Source: Tetrastigma voinierianum (taxonomy: Eukaryota; Streptophyta; Magnoliopsida; Vitales; Vitaceae). From it: 64,000 bases of DNA. Under the pieces are notes generated by a model, which was not told where the DNA came from, did not search any database, and saw nothing but the letters and a program-made list of their open reading frames with translations. The position numbers were made by a program, and so were the translations under genes. Of the stretch, positions 11,246 through 23,195 are shown one piece after another; within the stretch, counting starts at the first letter, position 1; each line of letters opens with the position of its first letter. The stretch is taken from NCBI GenBank assembly GCA_016808115.1, contig JAEQBH010000130.1, positions 83,218-147,217 of the forward strand, read 5' to 3'.

Positions 11246-14200
11246 CGCCCAATACCACAGATTTTTATAATAAAATTGTCTATATTCGGGTATAATTGGG
11301 CTTGACTTAGGTATTTTAAGGGTAGATGAATATTGATTAAATGATTATTGAATCAATAAACCCAAGTGAGAAAAAGAAAAATATGGGGGAAATTGTAAAA
11401 TGGGGACCCTAGGGTCCAATTGTAAATAAGTTTATATGTCTAAGTAAAGCCTGGAGACTTAAATGAGAATAATAGAAATTGAGGACCTAAATATAAAAGA
11501 AATAAAGGAAAAAGAAAAAAATCAAGGAAAGGGCATGGCATGTAGGAAAGTGGGAGGAAGTTTCCTCCTTTTTTAAAATCTGATTTAAGTGATCCATAAG
11601 GAAGAAAAGCAGAGAAAAGGGAGAGTTGGGAAACCATCTTTCTCTCTAGATTTTCCGACAGTGGGACCATAGGTCTTACGTGAGGCAAGAAAGTCCTTCC
11701 TCGCGTGACAGAGCTACAAGTAGAGGCGAGTAGGCCAGAGTTTCGACAACATCCAAGAGGTAGGTCTTCTCCTACTTGGCCATCTTCTACCCTAAGGAAT
11801 GTTGGGTGGTTATCTTGCCTTAGGGGAATGTTTGGTTGCATTTTAAACCATGGGAAGGCACACACATGAGTGGCATTGTTAGTGCACGACTAACCCGAAC
11901 CTTAGAGCTGATTTTGAATTTACAAAGTGAAGGGAATTTGGTAGTACGTCCTTCTATTAAATTGTAGCCACATCAATTAACTTGATGTTGACTTTTTAAT
12001 TCTCGATTTGGACCTCTGTAGACTAAGTTATAGTCTTTTACTGAGGTCAGCCTAAATCACAAAGTTTGGAGTGGGTTACGCCAATTCGGGTCAACTAGTC
12101 AGACTTTAGAACGGGTTTTTGGGTCAGAAATAAAGAGAATTTGGAAATAAGTCCTTCTGTGAAATTGTAGCCACATCAATTAAATTGATGTTAGGCTTTT
12201 GAATTTCTATATTCGGACCACTGTAGACCAAGTTATGGTCTTTTTACTCTGAAACCGATCAAATGGGTGAAGGTCGACCATAGAGGTCGTCGAATGAGGT
12301 CGGCGGACCTGCCGTCACGAAGAAATTTCCGACTCGTGCATTCTAGAGCTCAGACGTCGTGCCAGAGCTTAGGCTCATCTGAAGGCCAGCTCGTCCACAG
12401 AAGGCTCAGCTCGTCTGTAGAGGCGAACCGTCAACGGTGTAGCTCGTCGATCCAGTCGGCTCTTCAAGGCCATTGCGCATGACCTCCAACCGTAAGGTCG
12501 TATCTCCTTACGTTTGAACTCGATTTGGTGTTCTTGGACTCTATGGAAAGCCCGTAGGTCAAGAATACATTCATATGCATGTGGAGGATGTTATATGTCG
12601 GACCGGGGTGTTTGTTTGGGCTCGTCGCTTCAGTGCAGCTCGTCGGTTGGTCGAGTCTGTCGAAGTTATTCTGCGTGGCGCTCCAACTTCGGAAGGATCA
12701 TATCTCCTTCGTTTGAACTGGAATTTAGGTGTTCTTGGACTCTATAGGCCCATGGAGTCAAGAATACATTCATATGCCTGAGGAGGATGTTAGATGTCAG
12801 ACTGAGGTGTTTGACTGAGCTCGTCGCTGGTGCATCTCGTCGGTTCAGTCGACTCGTCAAGTTGACTCGCACATGACCTCCAACTTCGGAAGGTCATATC
12901 TCCTTCGTTTGAACTCCGATTTGGGTGTTCTTGGACTCTATGGAAAGCCCATTGAGTCAAGAATAGATTCATATAACTGAGGAGGATAGAAGATGTTTAA
13001 CCAAGGTGATAGATCGAGCTCGTCCAGGTCAGGTCAGCTCGTCAATTCAGAGATTTGTTGTGTATGACACCCAGATTCGAGGAAGAGTCATAACTCCTTC
13101 GTCGAACTCCGATTCGGTGTTCTTTGACTCTATGGAAAGCCGGTGAGTCAAAAATCCGTATATATATATTATTTAAAATTGGAACTCATATTAAATTCCG
13201 AAAATAAATCTAACAAAACTACTAGTACACCTGAATAATATTGTTCTTTAATGGTTTTGGAATAGGTAACCGAGGAGGAAAAACCAAATTGTGATTGAGA
13301 TTCCGAGGATTGGAATCAAAGTGCAAAGATTTGGGTTTGTTCTTCTAAATCTATTCTCATTTCAAGGTTGAAATGTTTGTTCTCTGAAACTCCTATTCCT
13401 CGTTTCAAGTTTTTTGCTTGTTGTTCTAAAAAGCATAGTTGATTTAATTGATTTGAGAAAGTGATTGTGAAATGTTTCTTGCATAAAAATTGCATGATTA
13501 ATGAAAATAAACTATTTATACAAAGCGTACATATTGTACTATATTTGCTATAAAGGATTTGAGCATGTAATAGAATGTTAACCGTTTATTTCGCATTAAG
13601 GATAGATTAGTGCTGATAGGGTTAAATAGTAGTGCTGCGAACTACAGTATTGATGTGTCACTCCGATCGGCGACGGCGGGACCGTTATACGTAGTGTTCA
13701 CTATTTGATTGTTTATAACCGGTCGGCAGCCCAGCCCGGGGCCGTGCATGTTATAAAACCATGTGATCACCGACTGCGGCCAATGAGGACCGTGTCGGTG
13801 ACTCGATATCCTATATCTCCGAAGACATAAAGTTAAATTCGTTAAGGGCATAACTGAATTGATTGGCACCAACTGGATTTAGTTGGCATAAGCGAATTGA
13901 TTTTCAGAATTGAATTGAATGTCAGAACTGAATTGAATTTGTGAGCATATTTGGGTGTTGATTTGAATTGTGAAATATTGATTATGAAAATGTATTTATG
14001 GGATGATCAATGAACTACTATTGTATATATATATAACAAAGTATGTATTGTATTTATGATCCATCCAAATGATTGAAAGTTAAGATTATTAAATTGCATG
14101 AATTGATTTAAAATTTGGAAGCGAGGAATGGATTTGTATAGAACCACTAAGCATGAAAATGCTTAGCGTATTGTTTATAATGCGCGGTACCGAGTGATAG

Positions 14201-14547
14201 ATAGTGATCGATGCGCCGAACCCAAGATCCTAGAGGAGCGTCGAGTCATAAAGAAAGAAATCTGGTGTGCTCAGGTATGTGCCCTCATTTCATGTGTTCT
14301 TTTTTATATGGATATTTTGTATAAACAATTTGAATACTGAACATCTATTTTTGTAAATCATTTTGAAAAGGCTTGGATGCCTACATTGTAAATGGATTTT
14401 GTTAAATGTAAATGTTTATGGGCTTGCCCAATTTTGTAATCGCTTCCGCAAATATATGACTTTGAGTGATTTAGTGATTTTAGAGGCATCCCGGACTCGG
14501 TTCGGATCCGCCCAAGCGGGTCGGGTCGGGAAAGGGGCGCCACAACA
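11246..14547 (+). repeat. 5' LTR of the 16 kb chromovirus
   Basis: Aligned by eye along its whole length with 23949-27361. It starts at the CCCAATACCACAGATTTTTA block and ends at CACAACA, five bases before the PBS. It contains short GCTCGTC-type repeats (12330-12440) and longer tandem units (12480-13160). AT-rich parts are nearly identical to the other LTR; GC-rich parts differ strongly. Confidence 0.88.
12480..13160 (+). repeat. Tandem array inside the 5' LTR, units of about 180-200 bp
   Basis: Each unit carries the words TATCTCCTTCGTTTGAACT, GTTCTTGGACTCTAT and GAGTCAAGAATA, then GAGGAGGATG and a GCTCGTC-rich tail. Four units are visible, starting near 12495, 12690, 12885 and 13085. The same array occurs in the 3' LTR and, in diverged form, in the solo LTR at 60330-60680. 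Confidence 0.85.
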
Positions 14548-14552
14548 TTTAT

Positions 14553-14565
14553 TGGTATCAGAGCC
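14553..14565 (+). other. Primer-binding site, tRNA-iMet type
   Basis: TGGTATCAGAGCC matches the plant initiator-tRNA-Met primer site without a mismatch in the core and lies five bases after the LTR end. Confidence 0.92.
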
Positions 14566-14668
14566 TAGGTTTAGGTGGTTCTATAAAATGATTTCGAAAT
14601 TGTTTGTAAATGATTTTAAATTTTATTATTATTTTATAACATGCATTTCATTTGCACATAAGGATGAC

Positions 14669-15694
14669 ATGACTCGTAGCGGATCTTCTTGGTCCTAAAT
14701 GGGATAGCATGGACGGTTCGGCTTCCCTTAGGATTCGAGGATGACCCAGAGGGACTACGTAACGAGTCTGTTAGTGTGGAAGGTGGGCAAGCATCCCATG
14801 CCCCACCCGAATTGAACAGGAACAAGTAGCGGGAGTACTGCTAAGATTTACATCCTCCAATGGCTAACTCAGATTGCAAAGAAGCCCAGGGTAACCAGTA
14901 CAATTACTCAAGCGATCGGCGTTGAGGAGAATAGCGAGAATGCAGGCCTGTGGAATTTTATGGGAAGAAGAGGATAGGCCTTCTATATAGCGAAAATTGG
15001 CTCGAGAGAGCAGAGAGCGAATGCCCACGTACAAATGCATTACTGTGAAGAGGGTGGAATGTGTGACCTCATTACTACAAGATGAGGCTTGCTCCCGATT
15101 GGTGGGTTTCGTGACCGGGACCGCTTTCATCGAGAGAGGATTACATGGGAGTTCTTCTTGGATGAGTTCAAGAAGAAGCACTATGTGGGTCGCATTTATC
15201 GAACAACATGAGACGGGAGTTTCATCATCTAAAGCAAAGATAGATGAGTGTGACGAATATCAAAGAGAATTCACCTGGTTGAGCAAGTATGCTCGAGGTA
15301 CTTGTGAGTGAGGAAGAAAAGTGTTGTAGGTTTGAAGGCGGTGTAGCCCGGCCATGTGAGGCCCGTGTCCGCGACATTTTGCCATGAAGTTGCCAATTGT
15401 GACATGTGCATTGAATGTGGAAAGAGTAAGAAAGAGGAAGAGAGAAGGATAAAAGGCAGGGAAAGAAAAATCCGGTCGGTTCGGTTCGCAACAACAACAA
15501 GGAAAAATTCGGGGACCACGAGAGGGTTCCAGTCGGCTATGGCTGTGGGCTACCCGGTGGGAGTACTACTCTACCCGGCCTGCGTCGATTCTTGAGTACA
15601 CCGGGAGGTGCTTCTAGAGGACAAGCCTCCCCATTGCTCCATTGTGGGAGAAATCTGAGGAGAAATGTTGGAGACTTCTGGTGCTTGTTTGATT
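14669..15694 (+). pseudogene. Gag of the 16 kb chromovirus, broken
   Basis: A likely start is 14669 (MTRSGSSW, then a stop). Further on, in shifting frames, the capsid core can be read: KKHYVGRIY at about 15174-15200, then DEYQREFTWLSKYA at 15252-15293, SEEEKCCRFEG at 15306-15340 and, after a slip, VTCALNVERVRK near 15400. This is the retrotransposon-gag fold wording seen in Tekay/Del elements. A protease-linker-like stretch follows near 15580. The frame is cut at 15694 by the nested element. Confidence 0.75.
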
Positions 15695-17371
15695 TGTGGA
15701 TTGATTAGTGCTTTCGAAAGTGCGATTTGAACCCTATATTGGAGTGGGTTTTGGTACTTTTTGATCATTAATCATGTCATATATCGATTGAAGTGTTCAT
15801 GTTACCTTAGTAACACTTTATACCATTGGAGCATGTTTTTGGTTGTTTTGTATTTATGCACTTCTGGAAGCCCCGACCACAATGCAAATGATCAATCATG
15901 AGGTTGGAAGTTTAGTCTCGACCATCGACAAGCCCAAAATCAGTGGAAAACAAAGGAAAAGTGGAAATGAGATACGATTGAAGGCAGGATGAGAGGCATG
16001 AAACGACAAAACAGGATTTTCGCAAGCGTTACGCCAAGAGTAATTCGCAACCACTGCAATTTCATGGCTCATTCATGTCCGGAGTTCGCGAGTTCGCGGA
16101 ATTTCATAACATGTTCATGGCTTTAGAAAATGATGAATTTCGCTAAACCAAATCCATTCGCTAAATATACTTGTTCGTGTGAAATTATGGGTTTAAACTT
16201 CTCACGTTATTTTAGCTAGCAGCGAAATTCATTGTAAGCGAAAATGCACCACAACTAGCGAAATTTCCAATTTTACGCTACACTTATGATCGCTAATTTA
16301 CTTGAGAATTCATCCTATGTGAAAATGCATGCCTCGTCATGCTTTGTAATTAATCATGACCGCCTTTCATTTTGGTGAATTACTCTGTATCACATAACTT
16401 AGCTTAGTTGCTAGGGTTTTGTTATTTTCATACCTTGAGGAGGCTTATAAATACCTCATGTTTTGTAATAAAAGGAGGAGGATGAAGGTGAATACAAGTT
16501 TTGGTGATTTATAGTTATTTTCTTTTCTTGCTTTTTGTAAATAAATTGTTTTATTTTCTCTCTTCTCCTCTTCTTTCTCTCTTCTTTCTTTCACTTTCCC
16601 GGTGCCAAACACACCTCTTGAGGATGGCCTTCGAGATGCTTCATTTAAGCCTCACTTTTGAAGGAAGGGAAGCTAGCTTGGTGGTAAGGGTTAAGCATGT
16701 TGTCTCTCTTGTACTAAAAGTCATGGTGGTGTATTTATGGCCACTATTTTCAAAATTGAGTTACATAACATGGGATGTTATTGTCTTGGCCAATACTCTC
16801 CATGCTTTAGGGTATTGTTCTTTAGATTGATTTCTGAGCCTCGAGATAATATTTACATGTTAGGGTTCTTAATTAGGGTTAAATAACATTGACTTTTATT
16901 GTTTTTTGTGATACTCTCCATACTTTAGGGTTGAGTGCCGGGTGAGAGATGCGCGCGATTCTTTAGATGGTCTTCGCCTTAGAAAAATGATAAAGGAATG
17001 TTAGGGTTTTAAACAAAGGGGCCATAGCATCACGTGTTGACTCACATAGGAGGATAAAACACGAGGACATGTTTTGCCTAGCTTGTCAAGTTGGTGACCT
17101 AAATCTTCAAAGTTGAATTTCTTCGCTTTGAAATTCGAGTTTTTACCCATTTCGGTTTGCAATTTCGAGTTTAAACCATTTCTGACTTTTGACCTGAATC
17201 CGAAGTCTGATAGAAGCACTTACCTTCATGCCTAATCTGAAGCCATTTCTAGGATAAAACCCATCCGTGTTCGATATTTGGGCCTTATCTGCGGTAACTT
17301 GACTACGCGTATTAGGAAACAGGTGTATATAAATTTTGTTGATTTTAGCTCAACTCTTGTGACACGAATCA
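15695..17371 (+). repeat. 5' LTR of the nested Athila-like element
   Basis: It starts TGTGGATTG and ends CGAATCA. It aligns by eye with 19965-21671 through blocks such as ATCGATTGAAGTGTT, CCTTAGTAACACTT, GAGGAGGCT(T)ATAAATACC and TACTCTCCATGCTTTAGGGT. The block at 16440-16500 (ATAAATACCTCATG) is a likely TATA box, followed by a pyrimidine-rich leader. Confidence 0.88.
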
Positions 17372-17373
17372 AA

Positions 17374-17390
17374 TGGCGCCATTCGGGGAT
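17374..17390 (+). other. Primer-binding site, tRNA-Asp type
   Basis: TGGCGCCATTCGGGGAT differs only slightly from the 3' end complement of plant tRNA-Asp and lies two bases after the LTR. Athila-type elements use this primer. Confidence 0.8.
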
Positions 17391-17573
17391 GGTGCCAAAC
17401 TGCGATGGTAAAAATTAAAGGTGTACTTGTGATCGACGTCACAGTGAAGGTAACCTTTTTGCCTCTTTTTGCAACCCGATTGCGAGAGCGCCCGACTTTC
17501 ATCCAGTCGCGCATTAAGCGCAGCTGTTTGAGTTTCATTGGAGTTATTTTTAATTTACGGTAGTTAATTTAAC

Positions 17574-17604
<31 letters not shown>

Positions 17605-19964
17605 GTCTTCTGAGGATCATTTACATCCATTTGTTTTGTGAAGCCTTATTTCAGCTGAGATTGCATTTTCAGTGGTTTGAATTGAGAGAAAATGGAATCC
17701 CCATATGGAGAAGCGTGCGGTGAGAGGTAGCCCTAGAGCTTACATGACAATGAGGGACTATTGGAACCTTCCATCAGCGTGCGCGACAACTTTGTAGAGA
17801 ATCCAAACCCATATAGGTCTATGAGAATATGAGACCCGATGGATGAGTCTTTTGTCTATAATGTTCCTCGACTTATACCTCATGCTTCTCCACATTTCAC
17901 CTCAACTGTGGCAACAACCACCACCCTTATCCCTTGTTAGACAAGCCATCTGAATTTGAGCAAACAAGTGGACAATTTCATGGGAAGCGGGGTAGTGGTT
18001 GTCGGGCCCGATCAAGCGAGACAGTTGAGAGCTCCCCTGAGCAAAGGTAGATGGGTTCCAAAGTGAAATTGATCAAAGTGGATCTTGCGAGGGAATCCAT
18101 CTCAAAGCTCACCAATCAGTTTGTTCATCAAGAGGAGGAGGAATTTGGAGAAGAGTGCTTCCTTTAGAGCAATTTTGGTTGAACAAGCTGTTGCCGACCT
18201 GAGAGGAGTGGAGTGGAATTGGTAGAAGCTCCTCACGAGAGGCTGCGGGATGCCCTAGGATCGAGGTGATACTTTTGGCCTTGGAAAAAGCAGAGCAGTT
18301 AGTGCCTTGATAAGTGAGGAGGGTAGTGGAAGAAATAGTGGAAGATCCCCGAAAGCATGTCCTTGACCAATTCCCACAAACCCCAGCGCGATATAAGACC
18401 ACATATTATTTGCCGGTGCATGCATATTGCACCGCAGCAAACTCAAAACCTGAAGCTCACAAAGCTAAGTCCAACCCATCAACATGCCATGCGAGAACTT
18501 CGAAGATGTAAGTGGCCTCACGTACATAAGTTTTGCCACTACATCAAGGCGCACGAGCAGCTGCCTATACGACTGGCATAGTGGTTGGTTTGGGTGCGGT
18601 TCGGATTTGGAGCATGAGACCTCGGCATTTCTAAGCTCAGGTCGGTTCCGACCTCTTGGGATATCTTGCGGCCAGTACAGCGACTTAGGATCAACGATGT
18701 ATACACCACCACGGCGGTGAGGTGGTTAGGTTTTCTTTTATGTTTTTGTATAGTTATGGCTTTATCAGCGCCTCGCTGATCTTGATTAGGATTTATGTAT
18801 TAGCCATAGTAAGCGAATATTTTTGTGTTTAGCTTTGTATTCATGTATTATGCATTTTTAGCTATATCAGCTAATCGGTTACTCTCCTCTGACTTTTGTA
18901 CATATCATGTTTTGTGCCTTTACTAGGTGTAATGTTTTCTTTTCAATTGAACAATTGGTGCTTTATTGGACAATTAGATTGCTTCATGTTGGAAAATTGA
19001 ATCCTTTATTTGTCATATATGCTAGGACAAAATTCCGTACTTGAATTAAATTCTTGGTGAGTCACGGTTCCGGCATATGACTTGAAATTTCCCTTATGCT
19101 AATTCACACTGCACTCCAGTTTATTTCAATAGGTTGTGAATTTTGTATGCCTCCTTTCCACTTTTACCAAAACCGACCTTAGGCATGTTGACAACCTAGA
19201 ATAGGTTTGAGTTACCAACAATTGAAGACGATGTTGTCTTCGAAAAGGAAAAGAAAAAGAAAAAGAAAGAAGAAAAAGAAAAATAAAATCGTGAAGTTTT
19301 GCTTTTGAAGCAGAGCACTGCGGTCAGAGATATAGCGAACCTTTGAAACCCGATGCCCTAAGCCTTCATTGGTTGGGGAGTCATCGATTTTGTGTTCGTT
19401 ACATGGAGTGGATAGGTAGAATTTAGCGAATTGTAGGTGCTTGATTTTGAAGTCAGGTTGAAGTCGAGGGTGAAACCTTTAGAGTTGGTGGTCTTTGATC
19501 CTTTTGGCTTGATGCCTAAACCTTAATTGGTTGGGAGTCGTCGGTGGTTAGTTACATGGACTTTGGTGAAGTCAGTTTTTAAGCATTGCATCCTACAATA
19601 TAATTGAGAAGCAAGAAGTGTAACCAGCCACATCTTAATTGTTCCAGCGGGTTTGAGCCATGTCAATGCTAGGTTGAAACAGAATTTGCATTTTGTTGAC
19701 TCAATCTAGATTACAAAATGAACCATTAGACAGGTGGAAATCGAGTTAGAAAATCATGGAAGCAGTGTTGTTCTAAAAATTGTTCTCTTATGGATTTATT
19801 CTGTATATAGGTTTTCGTGTTGATTTCAATTGTTCACTTTAAGTAATGTTAGTTTGTATATAAGTCTGATAACCTTTGAAACCTGACCTTTTGAAAATCA
19901 CCACATCAAATCTCAATTCCTTATTTTGCATTCTTCAGGGGCCCAACAGCGATTTGGGTTGGGG
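17391..19964 (+). other. Internal region of the nested element, no intact gene
   Basis: It contains an 18-base A run (17587-17604). A gag-like stretch in broken frames at 17740-17900 reads MTMRDYWNLPSACA, and with slips ENPNPYRSMREYETR. Up to 18720 the coding remnant is weak. From 18720 to 19964 the DNA is AT-rich and non-coding, with a purine run at 19236-19287 (AAGAAAAAGAAA type). I see no protease, RT or integrase signature. Confidence 0.6.
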
Positions 19965-21671
19965 TGTGATTCGTACTCCAAAAATTACAATTTTGAACTA
20001 TATTAGATGGTTTTGGAGTACTTTTTGATCGGGTGTCGTAGTATATCGATTGAAGTGTTAAGTATTACCTTAGTAACACTTATGCCATTTGGAGCATGTT
20101 TTTGGTTGTTTTGTGGTATTTATGCACTTCTAGGCTTCAACCACAAGTAAATGATCAATCATGAGGTTGGAAGTTTTAGTCTCGATACATAATCAAACAA
20201 TCAATGGAAAAACAAAGGAAAATTGGAGGAAATGAGATACGGTTGAAGACGGGATGAGAGGCATAGAAGAGTGACAAAGCGAGTTTTCATGGCTTGTTCG
20301 CAAACGATTATAACCCTAGCGAATTTATGAAAACATTAGCAATCGGTTAAGCAAGTTAAGCGAATTTCGCAACATGTTCGCAAACTGTGAAAATGATGAA
20401 TTTATTAAACCAAATCCCCATTTATTAAACACTTGTTCGTGTAATTATCGGTTCTAAACTTCTCACACATTATTTTATTAGCTTAGCGAGAAATTTACAT
20501 GTTGCGAAAATGCATATAAGCGAAATTTTCCAATTTTATTACACTTGCCCAATTCGCTAATTTAGTGAAATTCATCCACTGTGTGAAAATGCGTGCCTCG
20601 TCATCCTTTGTAATTAATACAACCGCCTTTCATTTTGGTGAATTACTCTCTTTATCCTATAGCTTAGATTAGTTGCTAGGGTTTTGAGTATTTTCCTTAC
20701 CTTGAGGAGGCTATAAATACCCTCATGTTTTGTAATAAAAAGGAGGAGGATAGAAGGTGAATACAAGTTTTTGGTGATTTGTAAGTTATTTTCTTTTACT
20801 GCTTTTGTAAATAAATTGTTTTATTTTCTCTCTTCTCTCTCTTCTTTCTCTCTTCTTTCTTTCACTTTCCAGTGCCTAACTACACCTCTTAGGATGACAA
20901 CTCGAGAGATGCTTGGCTAAGCCTCCTTTTTGAAGAGAAGGAAGCTAGCTTAAGGTGAATTGGGGTTAAGCATGTTGTCCTCTTGTCTTAAAAGTCGAAT
21001 TAGTGTATTTATAGTACTTATTTTAGAATGGGTTACATAACATGGGATATTTATTGTCTTGGCCAATACTCTCCATGCTTTAGGGTTCATTGTTCTTTAG
21101 ATAGTCTTTACAAGCCTCCCGAGATAATATTTATGTTAGGGTTCTTCAAATTAGGGTTAAATAACATTGACTTTTTTATTGTTTTAGCCCAGTACTCTCC
21201 ATACTAGGGTTCGGTGCTCGGGTGAAGATCTTATTTGTGATTCTTTAGATGGTCTTTACTAGCCTTAGAAAAATGATAAAGGAATGTTGGGGTTTTAAGT
21301 AAACAAAAAGGGGCCATAACTGCATCTGTGTTGACTCGCGTAGGAGGGGATAAAACACGAGGACATGTGTTTGCCACACAGCTTGTCAAGTTGGTGACCT
21401 AAATCTTAGTTTAATTTCTTCACTTTAAATTCAGTTTTACCATTTCGATTTTAAATTTCAGTTTAAACCATTCTGACTTTTTGACATAAATCCAAAAGTC
21501 AAATAGAAAGCCTTACCTTCATGCCTAATGCGAGCCATTTCTAGGATGAAAGCCACATCCCGTGTTCGACCATGAACCCTTTATCTTTGCGACAGCTTGA
21601 CTCTGGCGGTAGTAGGAACACAGGTGTATATAAATTTTGTTGATTTTAGCTCGACTGCGTAGTACGAATCA
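19965..21671 (+). repeat. 3' LTR of the nested Athila-like element
   Basis: Starts TGTGATTCGTACTCC, a wording familiar from Athila LTRs, directly after GGTTGGGG, and ends ACGAATCA. It has the same block order as the 5' LTR, with many small insertions and deletions. The TATA region is GGCTATAAATACCC near 20710. Confidence 0.88.
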
Positions 21672-22390
21672 TGGATCAAAAGAGCATAGAGCAAGAGATT
21701 GTTCTAGAACTCGTTCATTCTGACACCGGAGGCTGAAGTGCGGCTTTAGTGGCCTGGCGGCAAAGTGTTGCATCCTTAGAGGTGTTAGAGACGAGGACTA
21801 CCAAACTTTAGGTAGGCAAGATGGTGCGTGCTCGGCTAGGCATATGCGATGGCGATGGAAGATCTCTGGCGGCCCCAGGATGTAATAATTCGTGAATTTT
21901 ATCTTTTGATACTACTATGCATGCATTGATAAGATCCGGGATCGACTCATTCCATACATATGTCTTGACATACTGACTTAGGTAAATTCTTAGAGGGAGT
22001 GAAACCGAATATGACATCTTGGTGACGAACCGCTCGGGCATAGTGTTATTTTGAGCAGTATATAGAGATTGCTTACGTCAAAATACGAAAGTATGAATTT
22101 TGGGAGAGATTTGATTGAGTTATCCTTCGTGAGTTTGATGTAATATTAGGAATGTTTGGTGTCCGGAGCAGAAGCGATAGTCATTTGTAAAATGAAAAGA
22201 GTGACATAAGGACGGATGAAAGATGAAGTAACTTTCATCGGTGAGAGGGCAAATCACCTGTGCGATATCGACCTCTGCTAAGTGTGGTGCGGGAAAGGAT
22301 GTGAAGCTACTTGGCTTATGTGATTGTCTGGTAAAAGCAAGGCTAGTGTATCAGATATCACCTCTTTGTTAGCGACTTTTCGGACGTGTT
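21672..22390 (+). pseudogene. Aspartic protease of the 16 kb chromovirus, resumed after the nested element
   Basis: DPGSTHS is read at 21933-21953, the D-S/T-G-type active site as seen in Ty3/gypsy protease (LIDPGSTHS). Upstream FYL and downstream LEGVKPNM-like pieces need frame changes. Near 22120-22165 FREFDVILGM marks the transition towards RT. Stops and slips interrupt every frame. The protease would have processed Gag-Pol. Confidence 0.78.
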
Positions 22391-23195
22391 TAGGAAGAGT
22401 TACGAGTTGCCCCCATTAGGGAATTGAGTTTGCTATTGACGTTGTACCAGGTGCCTTTTGACATCCCATTACACCGTCTGAATGGCTCCATTAGAAATTT
22501 AAAGGAATTGAAATTACAGTGGAAAGAACTGCTAGAAAAAGGGTTTATTAAATAGAGTGTAGCAGCACCATGGGGAGCTCCCGTGCTTTTTGTTAAAAAG
22601 AAAGATGGTACACTTCGGCTATGTATTGATTACAGACAACTGAACAAGTTAACGGTAAAGAATAAATATTCGTTACCCAGAATTGATGATTTGTTTGACC
22701 CGATTAAAGGTGCAGTATCTTTTCAAGATTGACTTGTGATACGGGCCTGCATCGGTTGAGAATTAAAGATACGCCGTGTGCATAAGGTAGTTGGGACGAT
22801 ATGGACATTATGAGTTCCCTTGTAATGCCGTTTGGATTGACCGATGCTCCGGCCCGGCGTTCATGGACCCTAATGAATCGTGTTCAGGCCGATATGTGGA
22901 TCGGTTGTCGTAGTGTTCATAGGCGACATTCTTGTGTATTCAAAGATCGGAAAGTCATGACACACACCTTAGAGTAGTATTGAGACTTTGAGGAAAAGCG
23001 GTTGTATCTGGCGAGCAAGTGTGAGTTTTGGGATGAATGAAGTGTCCTTTCTTGAAGCACGTTGTATCGAAAGAAGGAATCCGAGTAGATCCAAAGAAAA
23101 TAGAAGTGGTTGTTGAATGGAAGCCACCTAGAAATGTTACAGAAGTGCGTAGTTTCCTGGGACTAGCAAGATACTACAGAAGATATGTTAAGGAG
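22391..23195 (+). pseudogene. Reverse transcriptase of the 16 kb chromovirus
   Basis: Visible in nearly one frame: YRMAPLEIKELKLQWKELL-type sequence (22470-22545, with slips), PWGAPVLFVKKKDGTLRLCI and DYRQLNKLTVKNKYSLPRID up to about 22690. The catalytic box reads F-I-G-D-I-L-V-Y-S at 22916-22942, so the first of the two catalytic aspartates is changed to glycine. The end of RT is clear: EVRSFLGLARYYRRYVKEL at 23137-23193. Stops interrupt it at several places. Confidence 0.88.

Larger units (their letters stand above)
15695..21671 (+). mobile_element. Nested LTR retrotransposon, Athila-like, without recognisable pol
   Basis: Two direct repeats of about 1.7 kb (15695-17371 and 19965-21671) enclose 2.6 kb of internal DNA. 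Both LTRs have TG...CA ends. The PBS is of the tRNA-Asp type (TGGCGCC...GGGGAT), which is usual for Athila. Flanking bases are TGATT on the left and TGGAT on the right, a possible decayed target duplication. No RT, protease or integrase motif was found inside, so it is either non-autonomous or heavily deleted. Confidence 0.8.

Noticed and set aside
12267..12972. Open frames on both strands inside the LTR arrays
   Set aside because: They are products of the GCTCGTC and 180-200 bp repeats and disappear or change in the other LTR.
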